A stretch of 64,000 bases of DNA from an uncultured Lachnospiraceae bacterium (GCA_910586555.1 CAJUJY010000008.1:28678-92677); one strand, 5' to 3'. Numbered from the stretch's first letter, positions 7,718 through 16,352 are shown. The notes: generated by a model not told the origin, from the letters alone. Numbers and translations: made by a program.

Positions 7718-7930
7718 ATGGAAGTGTTCAATATTATCAGTGGGGTATGTTCAATAATCGGACTGGTGGTATCTCTTTTTACAGCAGGCAAGGTTTTAAA
7801 AATATCACAGAGCATCAATTATGGCAACAAGGATGACCATTCCAAGGTTATTAATAAAGGCAAAGGGAATACATACAAAGGCTCATATACAGGGAGGGAT
7901 AGTACAGGTGAAGGCAGAGATAGAAAATAA
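7718..7930 (+). CDS. Small membrane protein coupled to a STAND NTPase
   Basis: 70 residues after AAGAGGTG. Residues 4-27 form one hydrophobic helix (FNIISGVCSIIGLVVSLFTA). The polar tail carries NTYKGSYTGRDSTG, a G-x-Y-x-GRD unit. The same unit (TFEGDYIGRDSIRNIN) begins the next protein, which starts inside this gene in another frame. Either this is a separate membrane partner or the two were once one N-terminal effector plus STAND protein that split. As a lone transmembrane effector it would fit the membrane-disrupting effectors linked to bacterial STAND defence NTPases. Inference. Confidence 0.55.
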   Translation: MEVFNIISGVCSIIGLVVSLFTAGKVLKISQSINYGNKDDHSKVINKGKGNTYKGSYTGRDSTGEGRDRK

Positions 7931-10160
7931 AAATAAAGATTGTACGTTTGAAGGGGATTATATAGGACGTGACAGTATTAGAAATATTAATAAAAGTTTC
8001 AATATTATTATGCTGGAAGATAAAGAGCGTGAATTTGTTGTAACACATAATGCTGATATAAAACCTGTTTCTTACTTCACTGGCAGGGAAACAGAGTTAA
8101 AGGATTTACGGCAAAGGATAGAAGAAGGGCGTAAATCGGTTCTGGTTAGTGGTATGGGAGGGATTGGAAAAACACATATATGCAGGAAACTGTTTGAAGA
8201 ATATCTAAATAAACATGCTAGTGGTGAAAACATACCTTTCTGTCATATTGGGTATATTGAGTACAACGGTGATATGGGCAACAGTTTACAGAACTGTCTA
8301 AAATATAAAGAGCAGGATAACCCAGAACAGAACCAGGAAGCAGCCTGGGAGGAACTGGAATACCTGGCAGCAGATGGAAAGTTATTGTTATTTGTTGATA
8401 ATGTGAATGTGACAATGAAAGAGGATGAAGCGTTAAAGAGATTGAAGAACATTCCTGGGGCAGTAGTGCTGGCTTCCAGGCGGACAGCTTTTAGCAAGGA
8501 ATTTGAGACATACAAAATAGGTTTTCTTGATGTTAATCAATGTAAAACTATTTATGAAAAAATCAGGTATGAAGATAGTGGCAGGGAAGTGCCAGAGGAT
8601 GAAATACCAGACCTGGAATATATCATAGACAAATTAGCAGCAAAGCATACCATAACTATAGAGTTTTTGGCACATCTTGCGCAGACAAAACGCTGGACAG
8701 TGAAAGAGCTTCGTGATGAACTGGAGGAGAAAGGGTTTCGGTTAGAATATAAGGATGAAGAAGACGGACTGGTAAATATACAAAAGTCATATGAAACCTT
8801 GTATGATTTATCAGGACTGACGGAAGCAGAGCAGAATATCTTAGAAGCATTTTCTGTATTTCCATATATTCCTTTGACAGCAGAAATATGTAACCAATGG
8901 CTGCTTTCAGATGCAGGAGCTAGTGAAGGTGATGATATCTTTACAGGTTTATATAGAAAAGGCTGGCTGCAGTTTGATATGGAACAGGAAAGTTACAGCT
9001 TACATCCAGTATTTGCAAAGTTTATTTATGAAGAATATAAGCCTGGGATGGAAATGCATTATGTGTTGATAGAATCTTGTAAGAAATGTTTAGAAGTACC
9101 AAAAAGTGGTTCAGTTATGGAGTGCCAGAAATATATTCCGTTTGCAGAGAATATTATTGAAAAGATGGATATGGAACAAATTTGTTTTATAGATATTCTT
9201 GCGTACCTGTTAAAGTATATGGGGAAGTATAAGAAGGCAGAATTATTATATAGAAAAATTTGTAGAATAAAAGAGAGAACAATTGGATATGAACATCCAA
9301 ATACAGCTATTAGTTATAATGATTTGGCTATGGTATATGAATATCAGGGAAAATATATCAAAGCAGAGGAATTTTATAAAAAAAGTTTGCGGATAAGGAA
9401 GAAAATGTTAGGAGAAGAAAATGAATATACGGCTATTAGTTATAATAATCTGGCTATGGTATATAAGAGGCAGGGAAAGTTTAAAGAAGCAGAAGCCTTA
9501 CTTGAAAAAAGTTTGTGTATATTCAAGAAAGTATTAGGAGAGCAGAATTTATATGTAGATATTAGTTATAATAATTTAGCATGGGTATATGAAAGCCAAA
9601 AAAAATATAAGGAAGCAGAAATATTATTTGAAAAAAGTTTGGAAATAAAAAAGAGTATTTATGGTGAAGAACATCCAAATACAGCTATTGGCTATAATAA
9701 TATGGCAATGGTTTATTGTATGCAAGGAGAGTATAAAAATGCAGAGGAATTGTTTGGAAGAAGTATTAAAATAAGCGAGAGAGAGCTTGGTGAAGGGCAT
9801 CCAAATACGGCTATTAATTATAATAATCTTGCAGAAGTATATTTATACCAGGGCAAATATATTATAGCAGAAAAATTCTGTAAAAAAAGCCTGTATATAA
9901 GAGAGCAATTATTGGGAACAGAACATCAAGATACAATTAGAAGTTATAGTAATCTTGCATATATATATGAAAAACAAGGAAAATATAAAGAGGCATTAGG
10001 GTATTACCTTAGAGCATATAGAATTGGTGCAACTAATCCTGATTTGAATGATTTATATGTACAGGTTTTTTATGAAAATCTGAAAATGGTATATACAAAA
10101 AGTAATCCAGAGGGCGATTTTGAGCAATGGCTTGAAGAAAAGATGAGAGAAACAGAGTAG
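7908..10160 (+). CDS. STAND (NB-ARC-type) NTPase with C-terminal tetratricopeptide repeats
   Basis: About 750 residues from a GTG start at 7908, chosen because GGAGGG lies 10 bp upstream; an ATG 29 codons earlier has no ribosome site and lies inside the upstream gene. A short GDYIGRDS linker is followed by the NTPase: Walker A GMGGIGKT, Walker B KLLLFVDNV, and a VLASRRT sensor motif. A winged-helix region follows (LTEAEQNILEAFSVFPYIPL, then LHPVFAKFIYEEY). The last third is about seven 42-residue TPRs of the kinesin-light-chain type (YNNLA.VY..QGKY.EAE). Such proteins sense a trigger through the repeats and oligomerise; many are anti-phage. The coupled membrane gene is the likely effector. 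Confidence 0.85.
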   Translation: MKAEIENKNKDCTFEGDYIGRDSIRNINKSFNIIMLEDKEREFVVTHNADIKPVSYFTGRETELKDLRQRIEEGRKSVLVSGMGGIGKTHICRKLFEEYLNKHASGENIPFCHIGYIEYNGDMGNSLQNCLKYKEQDNPEQNQEAAWEELEYLAADGKLLLFVDNVNVTMKEDEALKRLKNIPGAVVLASRRTAFSKEFETYKIGFLDVNQCKTIYEKIRYEDSGREVPEDEIPDLEYIIDKLAAKHTITIEFLAHLAQTKRWTVKELRDELEEKGFRLEYKDEEDGLVNIQKSYETLYDLSGLTEAEQNILEAFSVFPYIPLTAEICNQWLLSDAGASEGDDIFTGLYRKGWLQFDMEQESYSLHPVFAKFIYEEYKPGMEMHYVLIESCKKCLEVPKSGSVMECQKYIPFAENIIEKMDMEQICFIDILAYLLKYMGKYKKAELLYRKICRIKERTIGYEHPNTAISYNDLAMVYEYQGKYIKAEEFYKKSLRIRKKMLGEENEYTAISYNNLAMVYKRQGKFKEAEALLEKSLCIFKKVLGEQNLYVDISYNNLAWVYESQKKYKEAEILFEKSLEIKKSIYGEEHPNTAIGYNNMAMVYCMQGEYKNAEELFGRSIKISERELGEGHPNTAINYNNLAEVYLYQGKYIIAEKFCKKSLYIREQLLGTEHQDTIRSYSNLAYIYEKQGKYKEALGYYLRAYRIGATNPDLNDLYVQVFYENLKMVYTKSNPEGDFEQWLEEKMRETE

Positions 10161-10251
10161 TAGTAATTTGTTTACAGATGGATATACATAGCATGGGGCA
10201 GCAGGTTTAAGAAGTTAATGCTAATATGGATAATTACATAGGCATGATATA

Positions 10252-10280
10252 AGGCATATGCGTGGGCACATGCCTTTTTT
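10252..10280 (+). terminator. Intrinsic terminator after the STAND gene
   Basis: AAGGCAT/ATGCCTT arms around a GC-containing loop, then six T residues (10275-10280). It lies between the converging STAND and toxin genes. Confidence 0.7.
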
Positions 10281-10281
10281 G

Positions 10282-10554
10282 CTATAATCCGAACAGGTCT
10301 GAATGAGTGCCAGTACGGTCTAATTTTAGTTCATCATCAGACTGTTTATATATAAGCAGCCAGTCTGGTTCTATATGACATTCCCTGTAGCCATAGTAAC
10401 TGCCACTTAGGTTATGGTCTTTGTTTTTTGCAGGCAGCGGTGCAGGGATGCGGAGGGTATCAACTGCCTGTTGCAGCAGTGCTATTTTATAGCCGCGTTT
10501 TACACAGGCCTTGAAGTCCTTTTTAAACCTGGCAGAGTATCGTACATTAAGCAT
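10282..10554 (-). CDS. YafQ/RelE-family mRNA interferase toxin
   Basis: 90 residues. The pattern YSARFKKDFKACVKRG, LPAKNKDHNLSGSYYGYREC, HIEPDWLLIYKQ, then LKLDRTGTHSDLF is the full YafQ-type RelE fold, including the late histidine in GTHSDLF and the basic residues near the centre. It should cleave ribosome-bound mRNA when its antitoxin is lost. It is placed 2 bp after the antitoxin gene on the same strand. It probably stabilises the nested element. Confidence 0.9.
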   Translation of the reverse strand: MLNVRYSARFKKDFKACVKRGYKIALLQQAVDTLRIPAPLPAKNKDHNLSGSYYGYRECHIEPDWLLIYKQSDDELKLDRTGTHSDLFGL

Positions 10555-10556
10555 GG

Positions 10557-10766
10557 CTATTCCTCCATCAATTCAGCAAATAAAGCCTCTGTACTGCCAG
10601 TGAATAAAGTACCACCACCATTTTCCAGTTCTTCTATTGAGGTTATGGTTTCAGTATTAGGTATTTCTTCTGGTACTGCTGCCCCCTGCAGGTAAGCAAC
10701 GATATAGTACATTTTGCTGTCTGGTATCTGGTCTATAAGATTTTTGGCGAGTTCCTTGTAACTCAT
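10557..10766 (-). CDS. Antitoxin partner of the YafQ-type toxin
   Basis: 69 residues, directly upstream of the toxin gene. The N-terminus (MSYKELAKNLIDQIPDSKMY, then YIVAYLQGAA) is the short helical start common to antitoxins of Clostridia RelE pairs. The C-terminal half is acidic and disordered-looking (FAELMEE) and would wrap the toxin. A GGAAA precedes the start. Autoregulation by the pair is expected. Confidence 0.8.
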   Translation of the reverse strand: MSYKELAKNLIDQIPDSKMYYIVAYLQGAAVPEEIPNTETITSIEELENGGGTLFTGSTEALFAELMEE

Positions 10767-10804
10767 GATGAATATTTCCTTTCTTAAATTACAAAACTAT
10801 TTTC

Positions 10805-11173
10805 TTAAATATTCACACAATCAAAAGTAACTGATAGTTCTTCATATTTATCACGCAAATGATTTATACTTTTAGATATTGTTCCTTGGGAAACGTTTAA
10901 TATTTTTTCTAGATTCTTTTGAGTTATAAAATTATTTGTAACAAGGTAAAATATTAAGATTATATTTTGTTCATCCAGTTGCTTTTTATTATAAAAATAT
11001 ACTGGAGATTTTTTGGGTTTACCATTAATACTGATAGAAACATCTATTCCATCCATTGATTTAAGTGCTTTTACAACGTTAGGTACTGCATAATGTACTA
11101 TTTCGGCAATAGAATCTACTGAAGTAGTAAGATAACAGTATATAGCTTTGATTAATATAGTGTCCTTTTCCAT
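10805..11173 (-). CDS. Unknown protein with a C-terminal helix-turn-helix
   Basis: 122 residues after AGGAGG. The C-terminal part (ITQKNLEKILNVSQGTISKS, INHLRDKYEE) reads as a helix-turn-helix; the N-terminal half (ILIKAIYCYLTTSVDSIAEI, VPNVVKALKSMDG) looks like a second degenerate winged helix. Family not recognised. Very AT-rich. It lies upstream of the toxin-antitoxin pair on the same strand and could regulate it or the neighbouring HTH gene. Confidence 0.5.
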   Translation of the reverse strand: MEKDTILIKAIYCYLTTSVDSIAEIVHYAVPNVVKALKSMDGIDVSISINGKPKKSPVYFYNKKQLDEQNIILIFYLVTNNFITQKNLEKILNVSQGTISKSINHLRDKYEELSVTFDCVNI

Positions 11174-11274
11174 TATAATATTCCTCCTATTGAAAATTAA
11201 TGATATTGTAATCGGTTAAAACTATATTGTTTATAAAATTATAATAATAGTAAAAATATTTTATAGTAAGTAGT

Positions 11275-11484
11275 TTATATTCTTGTGCCATCAGAAAAAA
11301 CAAACTCTGCATGCCATATACCATCTATAGCTTTTGCTATTTGTTCAAGTTCTTCTTTTGTTAAAGTATTGCGTTTCACTTTTTGGTTTAGGTTTTGTGG
11401 TGTAGTGCCAATTCTACGTGCAAGTTCTGATTGGCTAATACCTTTGTATGATAGTGCCATACTTAATTTTTGCTCAATTGTCAT
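11275..11484 (-). CDS. Small XRE-family HTH regulator
   Basis: 69 residues from the ATG at 11484, which follows GGAGGTGATTTA; upstream in-frame codons have no ribosome site. The core (YKGISQSELARRIGTTPQNL, NQKVKRNTL, then IDGIWHAEFVFSDGTRI) is a complete HTH with a short beta-strand tail. It is divergent from the HIRAN-like gene, with a TTGACA-17-TATGCT promoter for that gene between them. Confidence 0.8.
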   Translation of the reverse strand: MTIEQKLSMALSYKGISQSELARRIGTTPQNLNQKVKRNTLTKEELEQIAKAIDGIWHAEFVFSDGTRI

Positions 11485-11637
11485 TAAATCACCTCCAATA
11501 TTATTATAAAGCATATAGTTGAAAATTACAAGCGTAAAATTCAAAAAATCAAGCAAAAACTTAAAATGAATGATTGACATTTTCAAACAAATGCTTTATG
11601 CTAGTATTAGAAACAAACAAGAAAGGAGCAAACTAAT

Positions 11638-12072
11638 ATGAAAAACATTAAAAAAATCCGCAGAACCGTAGCCACAATGGCAAACCAGTTACATAAACTT
11701 GGCTATTCCTTATCCCAGGCATTTAAAACAGCCTGGAAGCGTGTAAAAATGTCTATAACCTGTAGGGTATCTGGTGTTACATATGGCAAACGCCAGGAAT
11801 TGTTAAAGTTCATAGCTGGCAGGAAGCCAGAAGAACTTACAGTATACCTTAACAGGGACAGGGCTAATACATATGACAGGTATGCAGTAGCCGTTGTAAT
11901 TGGCATTAAGGGTGTAGGGTATGCTCATATAGGATATTTGCCAAAGGGACTGTCGCAGAGCCTTGCAGAGGTGATAGACAAGGGTATAGGAGTTAAAGCT
12001 GCGTTGATGCAGGTTACTGGTGGTTACAGTTATAAAGAAACCTATGGGGCATTGGTAAATATTTCAGTTTAG
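11638..12072 (+). CDS. HIRAN-domain-like protein
   Basis: 144 residues after AAAGGAG. After a basic helical N-terminus (residues 1-35), the rest reads as a HIRAN-type fold: SGVTYGKRQELLKFI, ELTVYLNRDRANTYDRYAVA, then HIGYLPKGLSQSLAEVIDKG and a TGGY..KE..G strand. HIRAN domains bind 3' DNA ends or stalled forks and often occur alone in phages and mobile elements. A DNA-structure-binding role is plausible but unproven. It has its own promoter and a divergent HTH gene that may repress it. Confidence 0.65.
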   Translation: MKNIKKIRRTVATMANQLHKLGYSLSQAFKTAWKRVKMSITCRVSGVTYGKRQELLKFIAGRKPEELTVYLNRDRANTYDRYAVAVVIGIKGVGYAHIGYLPKGLSQSLAEVIDKGIGVKAALMQVTGGYSYKETYGALVNISV

Positions 12073-12164
12073 GTATTAAGGGATGGCAGCAGGATTATAC
12101 ATTTCTGGATGCCTCTAAGTGAACATCCAGATTTGGAATTGTTTTGGAAATCAATCTGAGGGTA

Positions 12165-12311
12165 TGTTTTGGAAACAGCACAGCTTGTGTTTTCCGCTCT
12201 GGTAATCCACTGGCAGCTATCTGGAGAATAGTTCTTAGAACTATCTTTATGGTCAATGGTCAGTGTTTCATCATAGCCATTATTGGGAGACCACTCAAAA
12301 AAGTTTTGCAA
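12165..12311 (-). pseudogene. Fragment of an HNH/AP2-like homing-type protein
   Basis: A leftward frame of about 49 codons: FFEWSPNNGYDETLTIDHKD, SSKNYSPDSCQWITRAENTS. It corresponds to the late part of the protein at 17987-18637 (FQKWAVENGY...LDRINVTGNYEPANCRW). The N-terminal zinc part is missing and the frame runs on into unrelated sequence. A relic. Confidence 0.6.
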
Positions 12312-12456
12312 TCCGTTATCTCCCCTCCATTTATCACAAATGGTTATACTTTTAGCACTATATCACTGATGATGTGAGTCATTGGGATTGTAACATCGGG
12401 ATTTCATACCACAATAGATTGAGTACAATCTGGTTTTGTCCAGTCCATGAGCCATA

Positions 12457-12675
12457 TTATGCGCTTCCTTCATGTGAACCAGGCACATTTTCCATAATGT
12501 CTCCTGGTTGACAGTTAAGGGCATCACAGATTTTACCTACAGTTTCAACTTGAACATTTCCGTCTTTTGCGAGCCTTGCCATGATTGTTGGGGTAATTCC
12601 AGCCATTTCTTGCAAATCCTTTTTTTTGATTTCTCTGTCAAGTAATAAGTGAAAGAGTTTTTTGTAAGTAATCAT
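12457..12675 (-). CDS. XRE-family repressor (72 aa) of the nested element
   Basis: The HTH (DREIKKKDLQEMAGITPTIM, ARLAKDGNV) ends in ICDALNCQPGDIMENV, the same ending as the repressor at 6784-7212. The start follows GGAGG. It faces the rightward operon at 13008 across a region with a strong promoter and palindrome, so it is the likely immunity repressor of the nested element. Confidence 0.85.
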   Translation of the reverse strand: MITYKKLFHLLLDREIKKKDLQEMAGITPTIMARLAKDGNVQVETVGKICDALNCQPGDIMENVPGSHEGSA

Positions 12676-12793
12676 ATGTTACCTCCTGTTATGGTTTGTA
12701 TTGTTTCTGTATTTTAATATAACATAAAAATAATGTAAAAGCAATATTTATTTCACGTACAGAAAAAAACTTTCAAAAACATTATAAAAACAC

Positions 12794-12829
12794 TTGACAA
12801 AAACTACCCTTAGCGATATGATTATATCG
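12794..12829 (+). promoter_or_regulatory. Strong promoter with overlapping palindromic operator
   Basis: TTGACA (12794-12799), 17-bp spacer, TATGAT (12817-12822). The inverted repeat CGATATGATTATATCG (12814-12829) covers the -10 box, so a dimeric HTH repressor bound there would block polymerase. The product of 12457-12675 is the obvious candidate. A leader of about 180 bp follows before the first gene at 13008. Confidence 0.75.
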
Positions 12830-13007
12830 TAAACAAAAATAAATTAACTCAAACGAAACAAAATAGCAAGCGGAGGTAGACGGGAGTACCACAAGGGAAA
12901 GCAAGAATATCACATAACACAGGGAACGGATAAGGGAGATTGAGATTGTCGGACAGTGCATAGATACTTAAATAGCCACCCTGGGCTTGCAAGAAAGGAT
13001 TGAGAGT

Positions 13008-13172
13008 ATGAGCAGTATTGAAAAAATAAATCAGAAAATAAGTGAAATGGTAAGTGAAGGCTATCTGGCAATCGAAGCATTGATGGAACTGGCATTAAAC
13101 GCAGGGCTTAAATACTTCAATCCTTGCAAAGCAACTGAGACAGAGTTAGAAATAATTGCAAAGAACATTTAA
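13008..13172 (+). CDS. Small protein of unknown function
   Basis: 54 residues from the ATG at 13008 after GAAAGGATTGAG. Helical (EKINQKISEMVSEGYLAIEA) with one cysteine and an acidic end (ETELEIIAKNI). First gene behind the repressed promoter of the nested element. Not recognised. Confidence 0.5.
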   Translation: MSSIEKINQKISEMVSEGYLAIEALMELALNAGLKYFNPCKATETELEIIAKNI

Positions 13173-13195
13173 GAACATAGAAAGGAAAACCAGCC

Positions 13196-13471
13196 ATGAC
13201 AGAAAGACAGATTGAAAACAGGATAAAGAAACTGAAAGAGATTGAGGAACAACGTAAGGAACTGAAAAATCAGGAAAAAGTATTGAAGGAAGAAATCAAG
13301 ACAGATATGGAAAATAAGGGGCTGGAAGAAATCCAGACAAAGAATTTTATAATACACTGGAAAGAAATTACCAGCAATACACTTGACAGTAAAGCATTAA
13401 GAGCAGCATTTCCAGATATTTGCGGACGGTTCACGAAACAGTCTATAAGCAAACGCTTCACTATAGCTTAG
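13196..13471 (+). CDS. Small coiled-coil phage protein
   Basis: 91 residues after GAAAGG. Residues 5-45 are a long charged coiled coil (RIKKLKEIEEQRKELKNQEK). The C-terminus (NTLDSKALRAAFPDICGRFT) is a short folded-looking unit common in small early phage proteins of Firmicutes. Possibly related to Gp157/Mu Gam-like early proteins, but I cannot assign it. Same operon as its neighbours. Confidence 0.5.
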   Translation: MTERQIENRIKKLKEIEEQRKELKNQEKVLKEEIKTDMENKGLEEIQTKNFIIHWKEITSNTLDSKALRAAFPDICGRFTKQSISKRFTIA

Positions 13472-13501
13472 ATAGATGGGAATATAGAGAGGGTTTGTAT
13501 T

Positions 13502-13672
13502 ATGTCAAACAATAATTGTGAATATGCCAGTGATGGGTGCTGCTTATGCAGTACCTGCCAGGCAGCAAGGGAAGCAATGAAGGAAGCAGAAAAGGTCACA
13601 AAAGAAGAGATAGACAAGCTTTTTTGTGATGCTGAAAAAATGCTGGAAGATATTATAAAAATAGATAACTAA
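13502..13672 (+). CDS. Cys-rich small protein (paralogue of 20309 and 22147)
   Basis: 56 residues. The N-terminus has CEYASDGCCLCSTCQAAREA with a C-x8-CC-x-C-x2-C arrangement that could bind zinc; the rest is an acidic helix (TKEEIDKLFCDAEKMLEDII). The start follows AGAGGGTTTGTAT. It is nearly the same as the proteins at 20309-20506 and 22147-22344, which also sit directly before antirepressors. So a Cys-rich gene plus antirepressor is a recurring pair shared by nested element and outer phage. Function unknown; an antirepressor partner is plausible. Confidence 0.65.
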   Translation: MSNNNCEYASDGCCLCSTCQAAREAMKEAEKVTKEEIDKLFCDAEKMLEDIIKIDN

Positions 13673-13684
13673 GGAGGTGACGGC

Positions 13685-14446
13685 ATGAATGGTTTAAAAA
13701 TTTTTGAAAATAAAGAATTGATGATAAAAGCAAGAGCCATTGTAAATGATGATGGGAGCATATCTGTTAGTGCAGAAGATACAGCAATCGGCTTTGGGTG
13801 GACACAGGAAAAGAATGGTAAAATGTATGTAAGATGGGAAACTTTTAATGGATATTGTGAAGAAATTGGATTTTCCCAGAATGTTGGGAAAGACGATTAT
13901 ATCCCCGAAAGCCTGTTTTACCGCCTTGGAATGAAAGCAAGCAATGCAAGGGCAGACAAGTTTCAGAACTGGCTTGCTATGGAAGTGATACCACAATTAA
14001 GAATGACAGGAACATATTCAATGAATAGGAAAAGCGGTATAGAGCAAGGACTTATGGCGGTGAAATTCATTGCTGATGATATGCGGGTGAATGGTGCAAG
14101 CAGGATTTTCATGTATGAGAATTTATGTAAAGACTTCAATATTCCTACAGGATTTCTTCCAAAGTATGAACATAATGGAAGCAGGCAGATGAAAGCACTC
14201 TCTGTCTTATTAAAAGAGAACGGCTGTGCAATGTCAGCAGTTAAGTTCAACCAGAAGTTAATTGAACATGGTTATCTTGAAGAAAAAGAAAGACCATCAA
14301 GCAAAAGTGGCACAAAGAAGTTTAAAGCACTTACAGAAAAGGGGCTGGAGTATGGCGAAAATGCAGTCAATCCCCTTAACCAGAAGGAAGTGCAGCCACT
14401 GTACTATGAAGATACGTTTATGCAGATGTATTCAGGAGTGGTTTAA
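13685..14446 (+). CDS. Bro-N antirepressor of the nested element
   Basis: 253 residues after AAGGAGG. The N-terminal Bro-N domain (ARAIVNDDGSISVSAEDTAI, GFGW, then YIPESLFYRLGMKASNARAD, FQNWLAMEVIPQLRMTGTY) is followed by a C-terminal winged-helix-like part (FNIPTGFLPKYE, FNQKLIEHGYLEEKERPSS, KFKALTEKGLEYG). That C-terminal domain resembles those in phage Ant/KilA-C proteins. It likely inactivates a repressor, perhaps that at 12457-12675 or the outer one. Unlike the four outer modules it has no RHH gene or antisense RNA in front. Confidence 0.8.
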   Translation: MNGLKIFENKELMIKARAIVNDDGSISVSAEDTAIGFGWTQEKNGKMYVRWETFNGYCEEIGFSQNVGKDDYIPESLFYRLGMKASNARADKFQNWLAMEVIPQLRMTGTYSMNRKSGIEQGLMAVKFIADDMRVNGASRIFMYENLCKDFNIPTGFLPKYEHNGSRQMKALSVLLKENGCAMSAVKFNQKLIEHGYLEEKERPSSKSGTKKFKALTEKGLEYGENAVNPLNQKEVQPLYYEDTFMQMYSGVV

Positions 14447-14780
14447 AGAAGCATAGGAATTGTATCAGATACGAAACAAAATTACATGCAGTATTAGGTA
14501 TGAAAACAGCGTATAGGGATTGGTCTGTTAGAAGGTTTAACTTAATGATGTTTGTGTAATTGAAAATGAGGATTTTGAGGTTTCGCCCCAAAATGGGCGA
14601 AACCAAAACAGGGTGAAAACAGGACATCGTTAAATCATTTGATAATGTTTGATATAATTAGAGAAATGATTAGAAAAAATAATTATTTGATAAGAATTCT
14701 TTTTTATGAAAGAATATACAGGACAGACAGGGGGAAATAAGGATTTTAAAATTTATGAAGTTAAAGAAGGGAAAAGGAAA
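14447..14780. other. Intergenic region without a clear gene
   Basis: 334 bp. CGCCCCAAAATGGGCG (14583-14598) is an inverted repeat without a T run, a possible protein site. The right part is AT-rich and leads to the ribosome site of the gene at 14781. No convincing coding sequence. Confidence 0.5.
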
Positions 14781-15038
14781 ATGAGCATAGAAATAAACAG
14801 TTCAAAAACAATTAACCAGCTCTTTGAGAGCTGCAAAGCAAGGTATAACGAAGAAACACCATTGAGTGAAGGACAAGACATGGCACTGAGTGAACTGGAA
14901 AAGGTTACGCTTGCCAGCCCGTCATTTGGACAGGCTGCATTTGACAAGGCAATAGCATTATCCAGGGAATCTGAAAAGGCTGGTTTTGCCCTTGGTTTCA
15001 GAATGGCAATAAGTTTAATGAGTGAGTGTCTGGGCTGA
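14781..15038 (+). CDS. DUF6809-like small protein before integrase
   Basis: 85 residues from the ATG at 14781, after GAAGGGAAAAGG; the in-frame ATG at 14706 lacks a site. The second half (DMALSELEKVTLASPSFGQA, FDKAIALSRESEKAGFALGF, RMAISLM) is the AF..G...G..LM pattern of small helical proteins common in Clostridia mobile elements (DUF6809-like). Function unknown. It stops 33 bp before the integrase start. Confidence 0.55.
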   Translation: MSIEINSSKTINQLFESCKARYNEETPLSEGQDMALSELEKVTLASPSFGQAAFDKAIALSRESEKAGFALGFRMAISLMSECLG

Positions 15039-15071
15039 TTGCCCGGTACTGCTCGGAAAGGACAGGTAAGT

Positions 15072-16295
15072 ATGGCAGTAAAAAACAGAAAGGACCATCG
15101 GGGAAGAGTGCTGCCTCCGAATGTAAGCCAGAAAACAGACAGGCGTTACATATGGAGAAAAATGATTGACGGACATCAGTATGTGCTTACTGATAATGAC
15201 CTGAACGAACTGAAAAAGAAAATTGTCCGCAAGGAATCAGAACTCCAGAACGGCATATACAGCAACCCAACAAAAGTAACATTTAATGAATGGTTTTGCA
15301 AATGGATTGATATTTACAAAGGCAATCTGAAGACTACAACCAGGGAAAATTACCTTACTGCATGGAGAAATTATGTACGGGACAGCCAGATTGGGAAAAT
15401 GCAGCTTTGCAAGATTAAGAAAATGCATCTGGTTGAACTTTACAAAGAATTGAGCGAAGGAAAAGAACTTGCCACAGCTACAGTACACAATGTGCATATA
15501 ATTATTTATGGTTCTCTTTCCGATGCTATGGATGATGGGCTTATAACAGAAAATCCAGCTACTAATGCTTTCAAAAAAATAAAACACAAGGAAGCCAGAC
15601 ACCGTCAGGCATTGAGTGTCAGAGAACAGGAAATTTTCATTGACTTTTTATCTGGTAATGATATTTTCAAGGTTCATCTTCCCTTGTTTGCCTTCTTCCT
15701 GGGTACAGGGGCAAGGTTTGGGGAAATGGCAGGGATTACATGGAAAGATATTGATATGCAAAAGAATGTTATCAGTATCAATCACACAATGCATTATACA
15801 AGGGTAAATGGAAAAATGAAATTCCATGCCAGTACACCGAAAACAAAAAGCGGGATTAGAGAAATCCCAATAATTCCAGAACTGAAAAAACAGTTAATCA
15901 GACAAAAACAATATGATTTTATGACTGGCATCCGAGGAACAGCCATAATTGATGGCTATACGGATTTTGTTTTCCATACATCCACAGGCAAGCCATATAC
16001 AGAAACAGGATTAAATGCCATTATAACAAGAATTGTGAATACCTATAATCTCCAGGAAACAGACAAGGCAAAAACAGAGAAAAGGAAACCAGAACTGCTT
16101 CCAGATTTTTCACCACATGTACTCAGGCATACATTCTGTACCAGGTTTTGCGAGAATGAAAGTAATGTGAAAGTAATACAGGCAATCATGGGGCATGGGG
16201 ATATTAAAACTACTATGAATATATACGCACATGCGACCAACGATAAGATACAAGAAACAATGCAGGATTTCAGTTCTAAAATTAAAATTTGTTAA
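15072..16295 (+). CDS. Tyrosine integrase of the nested element
   Basis: 407 residues from the ATG at 15072, preceded by AAAGGACAGG; an upstream TTG is less likely. An arm-binding N-terminus is followed by a SAM-like core-binding domain (FNEWFCKWIDIYKGNLKTTT) and a catalytic domain. All active-site positions are visible: R in GTGARFGEM, K in TPKTKSGIREIP, HxxR in PHVLRHTFCTRF, H in IMGHGD, and the nucleophile tyrosine in MNIYAHA. It is a Tn916/phage-type recombinase that should integrate and excise the about 14-kb element. The candidate att core lies 58 bp past its stop. Confidence 0.95.
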   Translation: MAVKNRKDHRGRVLPPNVSQKTDRRYIWRKMIDGHQYVLTDNDLNELKKKIVRKESELQNGIYSNPTKVTFNEWFCKWIDIYKGNLKTTTRENYLTAWRNYVRDSQIGKMQLCKIKKMHLVELYKELSEGKELATATVHNVHIIIYGSLSDAMDDGLITENPATNAFKKIKHKEARHRQALSVREQEIFIDFLSGNDIFKVHLPLFAFFLGTGARFGEMAGITWKDIDMQKNVISINHTMHYTRVNGKMKFHASTPKTKSGIREIPIIPELKKQLIRQKQYDFMTGIRGTAIIDGYTDFVFHTSTGKPYTETGLNAIITRIVNTYNLQETDKAKTEKRKPELLPDFSPHVLRHTFCTRFCENESNVKVIQAIMGHGDIKTTMNIYAHATNDKIQETMQDFSSKIKIC

Positions 16296-16352
16296 TAACA
16301 GAACCAGTACTACCGCCATATATGGCATTGGTGCTGGTTTTTTAGTGCAGAT

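Noticed and set aside
12840..13007. Riboswitch in the leader of the nested-element operon
   Set aside because: The leader is long but shows no recognisable riboswitch core; only a possible weak structure.
14583..14598. CGCCCCAAAATGGGCG as terminator
   Set aside because: Short, without a T run; kept only as a possible protein-binding palindrome.
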